64,000 nucleotides of DNA, taken from Mycoplasmatota bacterium. Lineage in GTDB: Bacteria; Bacillota_I; Bacilli_A; Haloplasmatales; Haloplasmataceae. A model generated the notes under the pieces. It had not been told where the DNA came from. It worked only from the letters and a program-made list of their open reading frames with translations, and made no database searches. The translations under genes and the position numbers were made by a program. Positions 16,554 to 25,745 of the stretch are shown one piece after another. The number at the start of each line of letters is the position of its first letter. Position 1 is the first letter of the stretch. The DNA is taken from positions 868,001-932,000 of the forward strand of contig CP074573.1 of the NCBI GenBank assembly GCA_018394295.1. Direction: 5' to 3'.

Positions 16554-19409
16554 ATGTTATTAAAAAGAATTGAGGCAATTGGTTTTAAATCGTTTGCGGA
16601 AAAAACAAAAATTGAATTTGAGGCAGGAATTACAGCGGTTGTTGGTCCGAATGGTTCTGGAAAATCAAATATTTCTGACGCTATTAAGTGGGTACTTGGT
16701 GAACAATCTAGTAAAAGTTTACGTGGAAGTACAATGGCTGATGTAATATTTAATGGAACCACTGAAAGATCCCCTCTTAATATCGCTGAAGTTACCATTG
16801 TATTAGATAATAGTGATAAAGCATTACCAGTTGATTACGAAGAAGTATCGATAACAAGACGCTTGTTTCGTTCTGGGGAAAGTAACTATTATATTAATAA
16901 GCAAAAGGTTCGTTTGAAAGATATTAGAGAAATGATTTTAGACTCTGGAATTGGAGCTGATTCATTATCAATTATTTCTCAGGATAAAGTTCGTGCAGTA
17001 ATTGAAGGAAAAAGTGATGATAGAAGATCAATTATTGAAGAAGCAGCGGGTGTTTTAAAATATAAAAATCGCAAAAAAGAAACTGTTCGTAATTTAGAAC
17101 ATACGGAAAATAATTTACTACGTGCAGCTGATATTTTGAACGAATTAGAATCTCAATATCAACATTTGGAAAAACAAAGCGTTGTTGCTAAGGAATATCT
17201 TCAAATTAAAGGACAGTTAGAGAATATTGAAGTGGCATTATATGTAAGAGACATTGAAATAGCCTTAACAAAAATTAAGGAATTAGAAAAATCAATGAAA
17301 GAACAATCCATTCAAATCTTTAATTATGAACAAATGGAAAAGAAAAATAGTCAAAAAATTGAAGAATTAGAAACTTTGAAAAAAACACTAGATGAAGATA
17401 TAACAAATGAGCAAAATTCATTGATTGAAGTTACTTCAAAGATTAGTTATACAGAGGGACAACGACGTGCACTAGTTGGAGATAATGAAGAATATCTACC
17501 TTTTGAAGAAATATTTAAAGAAAATTTAAATGAACTTAAGCAACTTGAGGGAAAATATCAGAATTTAAAAAATAAGGTTACAGAGAATCAACAAGTTTTG
17601 GCTTCTAATAGAAGTGAATTGACGAGATTACAAAATTTGTATTATAATAAAAATTCACAAAAACATGCGCTAATCTCAAAAATACAAATGTTAAATGACT
17701 TTTCTAATAGTTATTATGGTGGCGTTAAAAATGTATTAAATGAACGTTTATTAAAAGGTATTCAAGGCACCGTTGAATCTTTAATTAATACCGAAGAGAA
17801 GTATGTCAATGCGATTGAAATTGCCTTAGGTGCTGCGATGCAACATATTGTTGTTGATAAGGTAGAACATGCAAAAGCTGCAATTGAATTTTTAAAACGA
17901 GGAAATTTAGGACGAGCTACTTTCCTACCAATTGAAGCAATGAAATCTCGTTTAATTGATCAAAAAATGCTCAGTTTTTTAAACGGACAAACTGGATTTA
18001 TTAACTTAGGAGTTAATTTAATTCAGTTTGATGATAAGTACTCACGAGTAATGAATAATTTATTAGGAAATGTGTTAATTTGTGATAATCTAAATCATGC
18101 TACTGAGATTTCTCGAAAAATTAATAATGCTTATAGGATAATTACTTTAGATGGAGATGTCATTCATGTAGGGGGTAGTATGACCGGGGGACGTCAAAAA
18201 AATAAGGCTCCAAGATTACTACAACAACGTATAGCCCTAGAGGAAGCTAATGATAAACTATCTAAGTTAGAGATTGAAGTTAAAGATTTATCAAAACAAA
18301 TTGATCAAAGAGAAACAGAGGTTAAGGACATAGATCAATTATTTTATAGTCAAAGAATTGAACTCACTCGTTTAGAGGAATATTTGCGTTCAAAACAGCA
18401 AGTAATTAATCAATTAAAACAAAGTTTAGACCAAGAAAATATACAAGAATTATATCATGAACGTGAAAATATAAATGAGGTATTGCGTGAACTTAGATCG
18501 AAAAACCTTGATTATTTAGAACAAATACAACATTTAGAACGTGAAAATAATGAAATCAAGCGTTTCGTTCGTACGACAACTAATAATTTACATGAAGTAG
18601 ATGTTGAAAAGAATCGTATTGATGTTCGCTATAGTAATTTGATGGATTTCTTAATTGATGAATATCATGTAACGTTTGATTATGCAAAAGAAAACTTTTC
18701 ATTAACCATGGATTATGAAGTGGCTAAGATTAGAGTAAGAAACTTGCGACGTCATATGGATAGTTTAGGAAACGTAAATGTGAATGCAATTGAGGAATTT
18801 GAACAAGTAAAAGAACGTTATGAAACGTTAAAATCGAATTATGAAGATTTAATAAAAGCAAAAGAAAACATCCTATCTTCTATTAAAGAATTAGATGAAG
18901 TCATGGTTGAAAGATTTAAAGAGACATTTGAAAAAATAAATATTGAATTTAACCAAGTTTTTCAACAATTATTTAATGGTGGCTGTGCTGAACTAATCTT
19001 AGAAGATGAAACAGATTTATTAAACACTGGAATTGAAATAAATGCTCAACCTCCAGGAACGCGATTATCAAATTCTAATTTATTATCAGGTGGACAAAAA
19101 ACTTTAACATCCATTTCTTTATTATTTGCGATTTTAAGAGTTAGAACAGTTCCATTCTGTGTATTAGATGAGTGTGAGGCAGCACTTGATGAAGCGAATG
19201 TTTTACGTTATGCTGAGTATCTACGTAAATTTAGTCCCCAAACTCAATTTATAGTAATAACCCATCGAAAAGGAACAATGGAACAGGCTGATATTTTATA
19301 TGGTGTTACCATGCAAGAACGTGGGGTAACAACGATTGTTTCAGTTCGTTTAGAAGATACTGATCAGTATATTGAAAATACACCTGATGGATATGAATCT
19401 TTAGATTAA
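16554..19409 (+). CDS. smc: chromosome segregation protein SMC, short-armed
   Basis: ATPase that organises the chromosome with ScpA/ScpB. Head N-part: MLLKRIEAIGFKSFAEK and Walker A GPNGSGKS (about 31-38). Hinge: about 385-550 (GIQGTVESL to GGSMTGG). Head C-part: signature LLSGGQKTLTSI (about 843) and Walker B VLDECEAALDEANV (about 871). The protein has 951 residues against about 1180 in Bacillus; both coiled-coil arms are shorter by roughly 110-140 residues, the heads and hinge being intact, so this is a real short-armed form rather than a fragment. Start ATG 16554 follows AGGTGGT. Own transcription unit between two terminators. Confidence 0.95.
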   Translation: MLLKRIEAIGFKSFAEKTKIEFEAGITAVVGPNGSGKSNISDAIKWVLGEQSSKSLRGSTMADVIFNGTTERSPLNIAEVTIVLDNSDKALPVDYEEVSITRRLFRSGESNYYINKQKVRLKDIREMILDSGIGADSLSIISQDKVRAVIEGKSDDRRSIIEEAAGVLKYKNRKKETVRNLEHTENNLLRAADILNELESQYQHLEKQSVVAKEYLQIKGQLENIEVALYVRDIEIALTKIKELEKSMKEQSIQIFNYEQMEKKNSQKIEELETLKKTLDEDITNEQNSLIEVTSKISYTEGQRRALVGDNEEYLPFEEIFKENLNELKQLEGKYQNLKNKVTENQQVLASNRSELTRLQNLYYNKNSQKHALISKIQMLNDFSNSYYGGVKNVLNERLLKGIQGTVESLINTEEKYVNAIEIALGAAMQHIVVDKVEHAKAAIEFLKRGNLGRATFLPIEAMKSRLIDQKMLSFLNGQTGFINLGVNLIQFDDKYSRVMNNLLGNVLICDNLNHATEISRKINNAYRIITLDGDVIHVGGSMTGGRQKNKAPRLLQQRIALEEANDKLSKLEIEVKDLSKQIDQRETEVKDIDQLFYSQRIELTRLEEYLRSKQQVINQLKQSLDQENIQELYHERENINEVLRELRSKNLDYLEQIQHLERENNEIKRFVRTTTNNLHEVDVEKNRIDVRYSNLMDFLIDEYHVTFDYAKENFSLTMDYEVAKIRVRNLRRHMDSLGNVNVNAIEEFEQVKERYETLKSNYEDLIKAKENILSSIKELDEVMVERFKETFEKINIEFNQVFQQLFNGGCAELILEDETDLLNTGIEINAQPPGTRLSNSNLLSGGQKTLTSISLLFAILRVRTVPFCVLDECEAALDEANVLRYAEYLRKFSPQTQFIVITHRKGTMEQADILYGVTMQERGVTTIVSVRLEDTDQYIENTPDGYESLD

Positions 19410-19433
19410 GGCACTTAAATTGTGCCTTTTTTA
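19408..19433 (+). terminator. terminator after smc
   Basis: Stem AAGGCAC (19408-19414) with GTGCCTT (19422-19428) and a T run; the stem overlaps the smc stop codon. Confidence 0.88.
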
Positions 19434-19450
19434 AATCTATTAAATAGCTT

Positions 19451-19479
19451 TTGTATATTAATATGTTATATGGTATAAT
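19451..19479 (+). promoter_or_regulatory. promoter of ftsY-ylxM-ffh
   Basis: TTGTAT (19451-19456), 17-nt spacer, TATAAT (19474-19479), 37 bp before the ftsY start and just after the smc terminator. Confidence 0.75.
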
Positions 19480-19515
19480 ATAAAAGTTATAGAGTTATAA
19501 TTAGGAGTGTGCCAA

Positions 19516-20523
19516 ATGGGATTATTTAATAATATTAAAAATATATTTAATAAAAATAAAAATCAAATGTCAAATGAAGAAATACAAGTATTAGAAAAAG
19601 CAGAAAAATATAAAAAGGGAATGGAAAAATCACGTGGTACAATGATGTCACGATTAAAAGCATTATTTGAATCTTATGATGTTATTAACGATGACTTATT
19701 TGACGAATTAGAAGAAATTTTTATTATGGCTGATATTGGGGTTAATACTGTTTTAGAAGTGGTTGATCAATTAAAATCAGATGTCAGACTACGTAATATA
19801 GAAGATATGAAGACCTTTCAAAGTATTATCATAGATAAGATGTTTGAAATATATGTTAAAGATGAAATCGTTAATACTAATTTAAATCTAAATGAAGAAG
19901 GGTTAACTGTTTTACTCTTTGTAGGAGTTAATGGTGTTGGTAAGACGACATCTATTGGAAAAATAGCTCATAAATTACAATTAGAAGGAAAAAAAGTTAT
20001 GATGGCAGCTGGCGATACATTTAGAGCTGGGGCTATTAATCAATTAAAGGTTTGGGCTGAACGTGTCGGATGTACTTGTATCTCTAAACCAGCTGGAAGT
20101 GATCCTGCCTCTGTTATGTATGAAGCAATTCAAGAAGCAAAAAAAGAAAAAGTAGATGTGCTATTATGTGACACCGCAGGAAGGTTACAAACAAAACTTA
20201 ATTTAATGAAAGAACTTGAAAAAGTATATCGTGTTATTAATCGTGAGGTACCAAATGCTCCACATGAAACATTATTAGTAATTGATGCAACAACTGGTCA
20301 AAATGGCATGAATCAAGCGAAGGCCTTTGCTGAAGCCACCAATGTAACTGGGATTGTATTAACAAAATTAGATGGTACTGCTAAAGGTGGAATTGTCCTC
20401 GCAATTCGTAATGAATTAGGATTACCAATCAAATTTGTTACAATGGGTGAAGCAATAACTGATTTAGAATATTTTGATATTGAACAATATATATATGGAT
20501 TATTTTCCGATATGTTTGAATAG
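19516..20523 (+). CDS. ftsY: signal recognition particle receptor FtsY
   Basis: GTPase that docks SRP-ribosome complexes at the Sec translocon. The 335-residue protein has an N domain (about 30-115) and a G domain with GVNGVGKTTSIGKIA (G1, about 136), DTFRAGA, DTAGRLQTK (G3) and TKLDGTAKGG (G4). The acidic A domain of other FtsY proteins is reduced to a short Lys/Asn-rich start. ATG 19516 is chosen because AGGAG sits 8 nt upstream; GTG 19507 lies in the ribosome site. First gene of an operon with ylxM and ffh, i.e. the whole targeting pathway except the SRP RNA. Confidence 0.96.
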   Translation: MGLFNNIKNIFNKNKNQMSNEEIQVLEKAEKYKKGMEKSRGTMMSRLKALFESYDVINDDLFDELEEIFIMADIGVNTVLEVVDQLKSDVRLRNIEDMKTFQSIIIDKMFEIYVKDEIVNTNLNLNEEGLTVLLFVGVNGVGKTTSIGKIAHKLQLEGKKVMMAAGDTFRAGAINQLKVWAERVGCTCISKPAGSDPASVMYEAIQEAKKEKVDVLLCDTAGRLQTKLNLMKELEKVYRVINREVPNAPHETLLVIDATTGQNGMNQAKAFAEATNVTGIVLTKLDGTAKGGIVLAIRNELGLPIKFVTMGEAITDLEYFDIEQYIYGLFSDMFE

Positions 20524-20534
20524 ATGGTGATTCC

Positions 20535-20861
20535 ATGATTGATTTTGATAAAACCATTCGAATTAATATGTTACTTGATTTTTATTCAGCATTACTAACA
20601 AAAAAACAACTTGATTATATGCTGTTGTATTTTAAGGATGATTTAAGTTTACAAGAAATTGCTAATTTATATCAAGTTAGTCGTAATGCGATTTATGATA
20701 ATATTCAAAGAACAATCAAACAATTAAATAAATATGAAGAAAAACTTCAATTATTTAATAAGTTTACTAGAAAACAAGAAATTTTAGATCAAATGAAAAT
20801 TGACTTCTCATCGAATAGTCAATTAATTCAATATATTTATCAATTAGAAGAATTAGAATAG
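20535..20861 (+). CDS. ylxM: YlxM/p13-like SRP-associated HTH protein
   Basis: A 108-residue protein with a sigma-70 region-4-like helix-turn-helix: LLTKKQLDYMLLYFKDDLSL, then EIANLYQVSRNAIYDNIQR (about 37-55). YlxM homologues are encoded beside ffh in most Bacillota and influence SRP GTPase activity. Start ATG 20535 follows GGTGAT. Lies 11 nt after ftsY and 14 nt before ffh, the usual order. Confidence 0.93.
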   Translation: MIDFDKTIRINMLLDFYSALLTKKQLDYMLLYFKDDLSLQEIANLYQVSRNAIYDNIQRTIKQLNKYEEKLQLFNKFTRKQEILDQMKIDFSSNSQLIQYIYQLEELE

Positions 20862-20875
20862 AGAGGAGATTCCCT

Positions 20876-22300
20876 ATGGCATTTGATAGTTTATCAGATA
20901 GATTGCAATCAGCACTAAAAAAAGTAACCAGACGAGGTGCATTAACTGAAAACGACATTGAGACCATGATGCGCGAAGTCCGATTATCACTACTTGAGGC
21001 AGATGTTAATTATCGAGTTGTTAAAGAGTTTACAAATGAGGTAAAACAAAAAGCTTTAGGAGAAAAAGTATTAAAATCAATTACTCCAGGACAACAAGTA
21101 GTGAAGATTGTTCATGAAGAATTGAAAAAAGTTATGGGAAATGTTAGTGAAAATTTAACTTTTAAAATTCATGGAATTACTGTTTTTATGATGGTTGGTT
21201 TAAATGGTGCTGGGAAAACGACCCATTCAGGAAAGCTAGCATTATACTGTCGTAAAAAATTGAATAAAAAACCATTACTTGTTGCTGCTGATGTGTATCG
21301 CCCTGCTGCAGTTGACCAATTAGTGACAATTGGTAAACAACTCAATGTACCAACTTTTGAAATGGGTACTACAGTGACGCCAATGGAGATAGTAAATAAA
21401 GCATTAGATTATGCAAAAGATAATCAGTTTGATGTTGTGATTATCGATACGGCTGGTCGTTTTCATATTAATGAAGAATTAATGCTTGAATTAGAAAAGA
21501 TAAAAGAAATCGCAAAACCTGATGAAATATTATTAACTGTTGATGCGATGACTGGTCAAGACGCTGTGAATGTTGCACAGTCTTTTCATGAACAATTAGA
21601 TGTAACAGGTGTTGTATTAACAAAGCTTGATGGAGATACGCGTGGTGGTGCTGCCCTATCTATCAGAAAAGTTACTGGTGTTCCAATTAAATTTATGGGA
21701 CTTGGTGAAAAATTAGATCAATTAGAAATATTTCATCCTGAACGTATGGCAGATCGTATATTAGGGATGGGAGATGTGCTTACTTTAATAGAAAAAGCAC
21801 AAGATGCTATTGATGAAGAAGAAGCAGAATTAATGGCTAAGAAGTTTAAAAATGCTACTTTTGACTATAATGATTTCTTGAAACAAATTAAACAGATAAA
21901 AAAATTAGGAAATATAAAAGGAATTCTTAAATTGATCCCTGGTTTAGGTTCTCAACTTAAGAATATTGATATAGATGAAAATCAATTTAATTACATCAGT
22001 GCAATTATTAATTCAATGACAGAAAAAGAAAGAAAAAATCCAGATTTAATTAACTCGGCAAGAAAGCATCGTATCTCAAAAGGGTCAGGTAGAGACATTT
22101 CTGAGGTTAATCGTATGACTAAACAATTTGAAGAAATGCGAAAAATGATGCGACAAATGATGAACATGAATCCTAGAGATATGGAAAGAATGATGAATAA
22201 TATGAATCGACCAGGTGGTATGAGTTCAAGTGGAAATGTAGGTTATTCAAAAGGAAAAGGGAAAGGAAAAAATCGTGGGAATAGAGCCCCATGGCATTAA
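20876..22300 (+). CDS. ffh: signal recognition particle protein Ffh
   Basis: SRP54-type GTPase that binds signal peptides and SRP RNA. The 474-residue protein has an N domain, a G domain with GLNGAGKTTHSGKLA (about 107; Gly-Ala-Gly-Lys-Thr loop), DTAGRFHINEE and TKLDGDTRGGAAL, and a Met-rich M domain (about 300-440) with the RNA-binding SGRDISEVN...MTKQFEEM segment. The extreme C-terminus is a Gly/Lys tail (SKGKGKGKNRGN), likely disordered. Strong site AGAGGAGAT. Last gene of the operon; terminator follows. Confidence 0.97.
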   Translation: MAFDSLSDRLQSALKKVTRRGALTENDIETMMREVRLSLLEADVNYRVVKEFTNEVKQKALGEKVLKSITPGQQVVKIVHEELKKVMGNVSENLTFKIHGITVFMMVGLNGAGKTTHSGKLALYCRKKLNKKPLLVAADVYRPAAVDQLVTIGKQLNVPTFEMGTTVTPMEIVNKALDYAKDNQFDVVIIDTAGRFHINEELMLELEKIKEIAKPDEILLTVDAMTGQDAVNVAQSFHEQLDVTGVVLTKLDGDTRGGAALSIRKVTGVPIKFMGLGEKLDQLEIFHPERMADRILGMGDVLTLIEKAQDAIDEEEAELMAKKFKNATFDYNDFLKQIKQIKKLGNIKGILKLIPGLGSQLKNIDIDENQFNYISAIINSMTEKERKNPDLINSARKHRISKGSGRDISEVNRMTKQFEEMRKMMRQMMNMNPRDMERMMNNMNRPGGMSSSGNVGYSKGKGKGKNRGNRAPWH

Positions 22301-22315
22301 TTTAATAATAAAATA

Positions 22316-22349
22316 AATAAATGCTTTTCAGTTATGAAAAGCATTTATT
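22316..22349. terminator. bidirectional terminator between ffh and the original ybjQ end
   Basis: 14-bp perfect stem AATAAATGCTTTTC (22316-22329)/GAAAAGCATTTATT (22336-22349). Before the ISL3 insertion it lay 22 bp from the convergent ybjQ-like gene and probably served both. Confidence 0.88.
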
Positions 22350-22370
22350 GTATTTTACTTGTAATATTAA

Positions 22371-22378
22371 GTTAATTT
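22371..22378. repeat. 8-bp target site duplication, left copy
   Basis: GTTAATTT here is repeated at 23866-23873, directly outside the two ends of the ISL3 element. Eight bp is the duplication length typical of the ISL3 family. Confidence 0.92.
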
Positions 22379-23865
22379 GGCTCTTTGTCAAGTAGTGTGG
22401 GTAGAGAATATCCAATAAACTGACATTAAATCAATTACGAGGATTAAGCTGAATGACTTAGTCCTCTTTTCATTGTTCCCATTCCATGAGAAATGAGAAT
22501 TCGTAGTTTAAAATGATGATAGCTTCTATAACCAAAAGCTATACGCTTGATAACTTTTATTTTATTATTTATACCTTCAATTACACCATTTGTATAATTA
22601 GTAGACATTAGATTTAGAATATAGGATTTATTCTTACGAATAGATTTAACTGATGTTTTCATATAAGCTGATATGTTTGGGTATTCTTGTTCAATTTGAT
22701 CAAGAGTAGTTGTAAAGAGTTCTGGATTTTTGTTTTTAATACTATGTAAAAGGTCCTGATATAGTTCATATGTATCTCTAAGTTCATTACTTTGATCTAG
22801 TAAATAATTTATAATATCTTCTTCACACATCATTTGTTTAAAACAATAAACTTTTCTATAATTTTTGATGTCTAATTTAGCCCGATCTTTCAATATAAGC
22901 TTCCAATAACGTTTAAACTTATTGTAGTTCTTTTTATCTTGATTCATAATTCTAACTCTAGTTTTATTTAATGAGCGAGAGATTAATTGAATAATATGGA
23001 ATTTATCCATAACTATTTTAGCGTTAGGAAAGAGCATCTTTATAAGTTGAATGTAGGGCTTGTACATGTCGATAACGATTAATTTTACACTTCTCCTTGC
23101 TTTTTAGTGTATCGTTGGAAATATTTGATTAATGAATTTAAGCGTCTATCTTCAACGATATCAATTATGCTTCCATTATGAGCATCACAAAAAGAAAAGA
23201 CATAGCCCCTACTGATGATTTAACTGATTTAAATTCATCAAAACAAAGTTGTTCAGGTAAATAATTATAATTAGGCTTATGCACTTCATAGAAACTGTTT
23301 ATAACACGATTTACAGTGGAATGTGATACATTATGTTCTTTGGCTAAATCACACTCAGAAATCTTATTAGAAGCTGCAAGAGCAACAGCTACTTTAGTAT
23401 TATTAGATATATAACAATGCTGATTAACAATAGATGTCTTGAGAGTAAAGGTACTATTACAATGATGACATTTATAACGTTGTTTTCTAAGTTTTAAATA
23501 AGCATTCATATTAGATACTTTAGGTAAAGTTATTGTAGATGTCTTAAAGCCATGCTTTTCAAACTGGTTATCAAATACACAACCACATGAATAACAATAT
23601 TGAGGCTGATATGTGAGAGTTCCATAATAGATTTGTGATCTAACACCCTTAATAATTTCTTCTGAGTAAAAGTTTTCATTAAAAGAAATATTTTCATCTT
23701 TTAAATTTAGTACTTTTACGATACAATTGTATTGAGACATATTTCCAATCCTTTCATTAGTGATTTCGTCGTTATTAATTGTATCAGGATATTGGAAATC
23801 TGTCTCATTTTTTTATGCAAATTAAATGGTGTGAGTTTATTACCCACACCAAATATTATAGAACC
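22379..23865 (-). mobile_element. ISL3-family insertion sequence, 1487 bp, transposase broken
   Basis: The left end starts GGCTCTTTGTCAAGTAGTGT and the right end, read inward on the other strand, starts GGTTCTATAATATTTGGTGT; both continue GGG TA and are ISL3-like imperfect inverted ends. Flanked by the 8-bp direct repeat GTTAATTT. Carries one transposase gene on the minus strand, disrupted by two frameshifts, so the copy is probably immobile by itself. The insertion sits at the stop codon of a ybjQ-like gene. Confidence 0.93.
22444..23740 (-). pseudogene. ISL3-family transposase, two frameshifts
   Basis: The N-terminal piece (23740-23165) has the zinc-finger block YCYSCGCVF and CHHCNSTF and the HTH region; the C-terminal piece (23067-22444) has the DDE domain with IVMDKFHIIQLI and ends YTNGVIEGINNKIKVIKR, the ISL3 signature. 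Between them the frame changes twice: after MSF the run of five A (23189-23193, plus strand) is one short of what restores FCDAHNGSIIDIVEDRRL, and the run of five T (23101-23105) is one short of what restores TKKARRSVKLIVIDMYKP. Repaired, it gives about 430 residues, the usual ISL3 length. Both faults lie in homopolymers, so real decay and sequencing error are both possible. Confidence 0.9.
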
Positions 23866-24191
23866 GTTAATTTTTTATCTTCTATGACTACCGCTGTTCC
23901 ATAAGCAATCATTTCTGTAGCTCCTTGCATAATTTGTGATGTTTGCAATCGAACACAGATGATCGCATTTGCGCCTAATTTACTTGCTTCATCAGTCATC
24001 CTTTGTATCGCAATATCTCTTGCCTCATCTAGTGCTTGTTTATAAACTTTAATTTCTCCCCCAACTATCGTTTTAAGCCCAGCTAATAAATCTTTTCCAA
24101 TATGTTTAGCACGAATAGTTGCGCCTTTTACAAATCCTTTATGCTCCATAATGTCTTTGCCTGGTATAAAATCTGTTGTACTTAAAAACAT
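23856..24191 (-). CDS. YbjQ/UPF0145 family protein
   Basis: A 111-residue cytoplasmic protein of the YbjQ (DUF74) family, small proteins that form ring-shaped oligomers and have no settled function. Visible: FLSTTDFIPGKDI at the start, GATIRAKHIGKDLLAGLKTIVGGEI, then RMTDEASKLGANAIICVRLQTSQI and TEMIAYGTAVVIE. Strong ribosome site AAGGAGGTAGG. The last two codons (Val-Leu) and the stop come from the ISL3 end: without the insertion the gene would read KKLT and stop, so the insertion changed only the last residues. Confidence 0.92.
   Translation of the reverse strand: MFLSTTDFIPGKDIMEHKGFVKGATIRAKHIGKDLLAGLKTIVGGEIKVYKQALDEARDIAIQRMTDEASKLGANAIICVRLQTSQIMQGATEMIAYGTAVVIEDKKLTVL
23866..23873. 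repeat. 8-bp target site duplication, right copy
   Basis: GTTAATTT, identical to 22371-22378, inside the last codons of the ybjQ-like gene. Confidence 0.92.
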
Positions 24192-24623
24192 TTTACCTAC
24201 CTCCTTCTAACTTAATTATAATAAGATAGAAGTAAAAATATTATCAAAAAAAGTGGATTCAAAAAAAAGTGACCATCTTTCGATGGTCTTGAAGTGATAG
24301 GATGTGACATAAGTCACTAAGTAAGTATATGTGAAAGGGAGAGGAGAAGTATGATAGAAGAATAGGGGGGGATTCATTATGAAATTGTGCAACTTTTTCG
24401 TTGCAGTAATATTATGAGTTGAAAGGTTATCCTTTATGCAAAAAATGTTAATTTTTTTTGAAAAATTGATATTTAACAAAAATATTAAAGATTATGTTCA
24501 TCTATTTTAAATACATAAAGAATAAATTCATGAAATAATTGTATAATGATGAAGAATCATGTAAAATAGTAGGAGGATTAATATAAAAACTATTGGATAA
24601 AACAATATACAAGAGGGATGAAT
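24192..24623. other. intergenic region with a minus-strand orphan terminator
   Basis: About 430 bp. GACCATC (24271-24277)/GATGGTC (24282-24288) with a 4-nt loop is followed, on the minus strand, by eight T (24268-24261): an intrinsic terminator for a transcript coming from the right, where no gene is visible. GTGAC/GTCAC (about 24305-24320) and TGCAAC/GTTGCA (about 24388-24405) are further small inverted repeats. A TATAAT at 24542-24547 may serve the next gene. A minus-strand reading frame at 24216-24479 crosses the terminator and looks spurious. Confidence 0.45.
24261..24288 (-). terminator. orphan minus-strand terminator
   Basis: 7-bp stem with T8 on the minus strand. It lies 70 bp upstream of the ybjQ-like start, so it ends another, unidentified transcript, perhaps a small RNA. 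Confidence 0.6.
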
Positions 24624-25505
24624 ATGTTAGAATACTTTAATGAAGAAGACCAACAATACTATAATCAATTTATTAGTGAACGTGTAGTAGAAATAAAACA
24701 TAATAAAGAAGAGTTGCTACAAGTATGTGACTCTATTATTCAAGTTTTTAGTAATGATAAAGATAAATCTAAGTACTTCAAATACATATTAGGAGATAAT
24801 CATTTAAAATTTATTAAATTAGATGATATAAAATTAATACAGAAATTATCTTTAGAATTATTAATTGTTTTAGTTAAAGAAATGAATGATAATGATTATA
24901 ATGACATTGTTATGAAACTTATAGAAAATGAAGTTGATCAAGAAATAATCTCTCATATTGAAAAATGTAGAGCTAAACAAATAAAAGATGAGAGTATCAT
25001 TTATTTTATTTTAAATATGATATCAATTATTGGTGCATTTTTATTATATTATTTAGATTATTATAAAATAGATTTTATCCCTATATTGACTCAAATTATT
25101 GTGATTGTAGCGTCTTTACGACTCAATCGAGTGAATGCGATAAAATCAGGATTACTTCTAACACTTTTGAATTTCACTTTAGTTCTTCCTTTAAAAGATG
25201 TCATTTATAGGTATGATTATCAATTAACTAGCTTTTTATTTATCGGGTTTATTTTACTTGGATTAATTAGTTCGATTTTACCCAATTATTTAAATAAACG
25301 ATTTACTATTATAAAAAGTACCTATAGACGATTCTTTTCTGTTTTTATAACATCATTTTTGTTTACCTTTATCTTACTATTAGGAAATATTTATTATACA
25401 AAAAGCATGAATTTATCATATCATTTTAATCCTCTTTATAAACTAATTGAGCCATTATTTATTGCTATAATTAGTATTCAAATAGTTGATTCTTTGAAAA
25501 AATAA
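24624..25505 (+). CDS. multi-pass membrane protein of unknown function
   Basis: No family recognised. The first about 125 residues are hydrophilic and helical (Glu/Lys-rich, LEYFNEEDQQYYNQFI), then about six hydrophobic segments follow (about 128-148, 152-170, 175-193, 205-225, 238-260, 275-292). The ATG at 24624 is preferred over 24618 because AGAGGG lies a normal distance upstream. Stands alone between an upstream AT-rich gap and its own terminator. An N-terminal cytoplasmic domain on a membrane bundle resembles small sensory or anti-sigma-like proteins, but that is speculation. Confidence 0.75.
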   Translation: MLEYFNEEDQQYYNQFISERVVEIKHNKEELLQVCDSIIQVFSNDKDKSKYFKYILGDNHLKFIKLDDIKLIQKLSLELLIVLVKEMNDNDYNDIVMKLIENEVDQEIISHIEKCRAKQIKDESIIYFILNMISIIGAFLLYYLDYYKIDFIPILTQIIVIVASLRLNRVNAIKSGLLLTLLNFTLVLPLKDVIYRYDYQLTSFLFIGFILLGLISSILPNYLNKRFTIIKSTYRRFFSVFITSFLFTFILLLGNIYYTKSMNLSYHFNPLYKLIEPLFIAIISIQIVDSLKK

Positions 25506-25544
25506 AGATAATAAGGAATTTATAAATTTAATATGTGTTAAATG

Positions 25545-25584
25545 AGTATATTTGATTCTATTGTTTCAAATATACTTTTTTTTT
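25545..25584 (+). terminator. terminator after the unknown membrane protein
   Basis: 11-bp stem AGTATATTTGA (25545-25555)/TCAAATATACT (25566-25576) and nine T. Confidence 0.9.
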
Positions 25585-25672
25585 ACAGATGTTTTTTAGT
25601 TATTAAAAATAATTAATAAAAACTTTAAAATATTGTAAAACTATTAATTTATAATTTAATTTAAAAAAAGTA

Positions 25673-25701
25673 TTGCCTAATGGACGAAATGATAGTATAA
25701 T
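25673..25701 (+). promoter_or_regulatory. promoter of the ABC exporter pair
   Basis: TTGCCT (25673-25678), 17-nt spacer, TATAAT (25696-25701), 44 bp before the first ABC gene. Confidence 0.72.
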
Positions 25702-25745
25702 ATTAGTGTAACAAAACAATGTTCTATTAAAGGAGTATGATATAT

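Noticed and set aside
24216-24479. 87-residue minus-strand reading frame
   Set aside because: Crosses an intrinsic terminator on the same strand, has no ribosome site and low-complexity composition.
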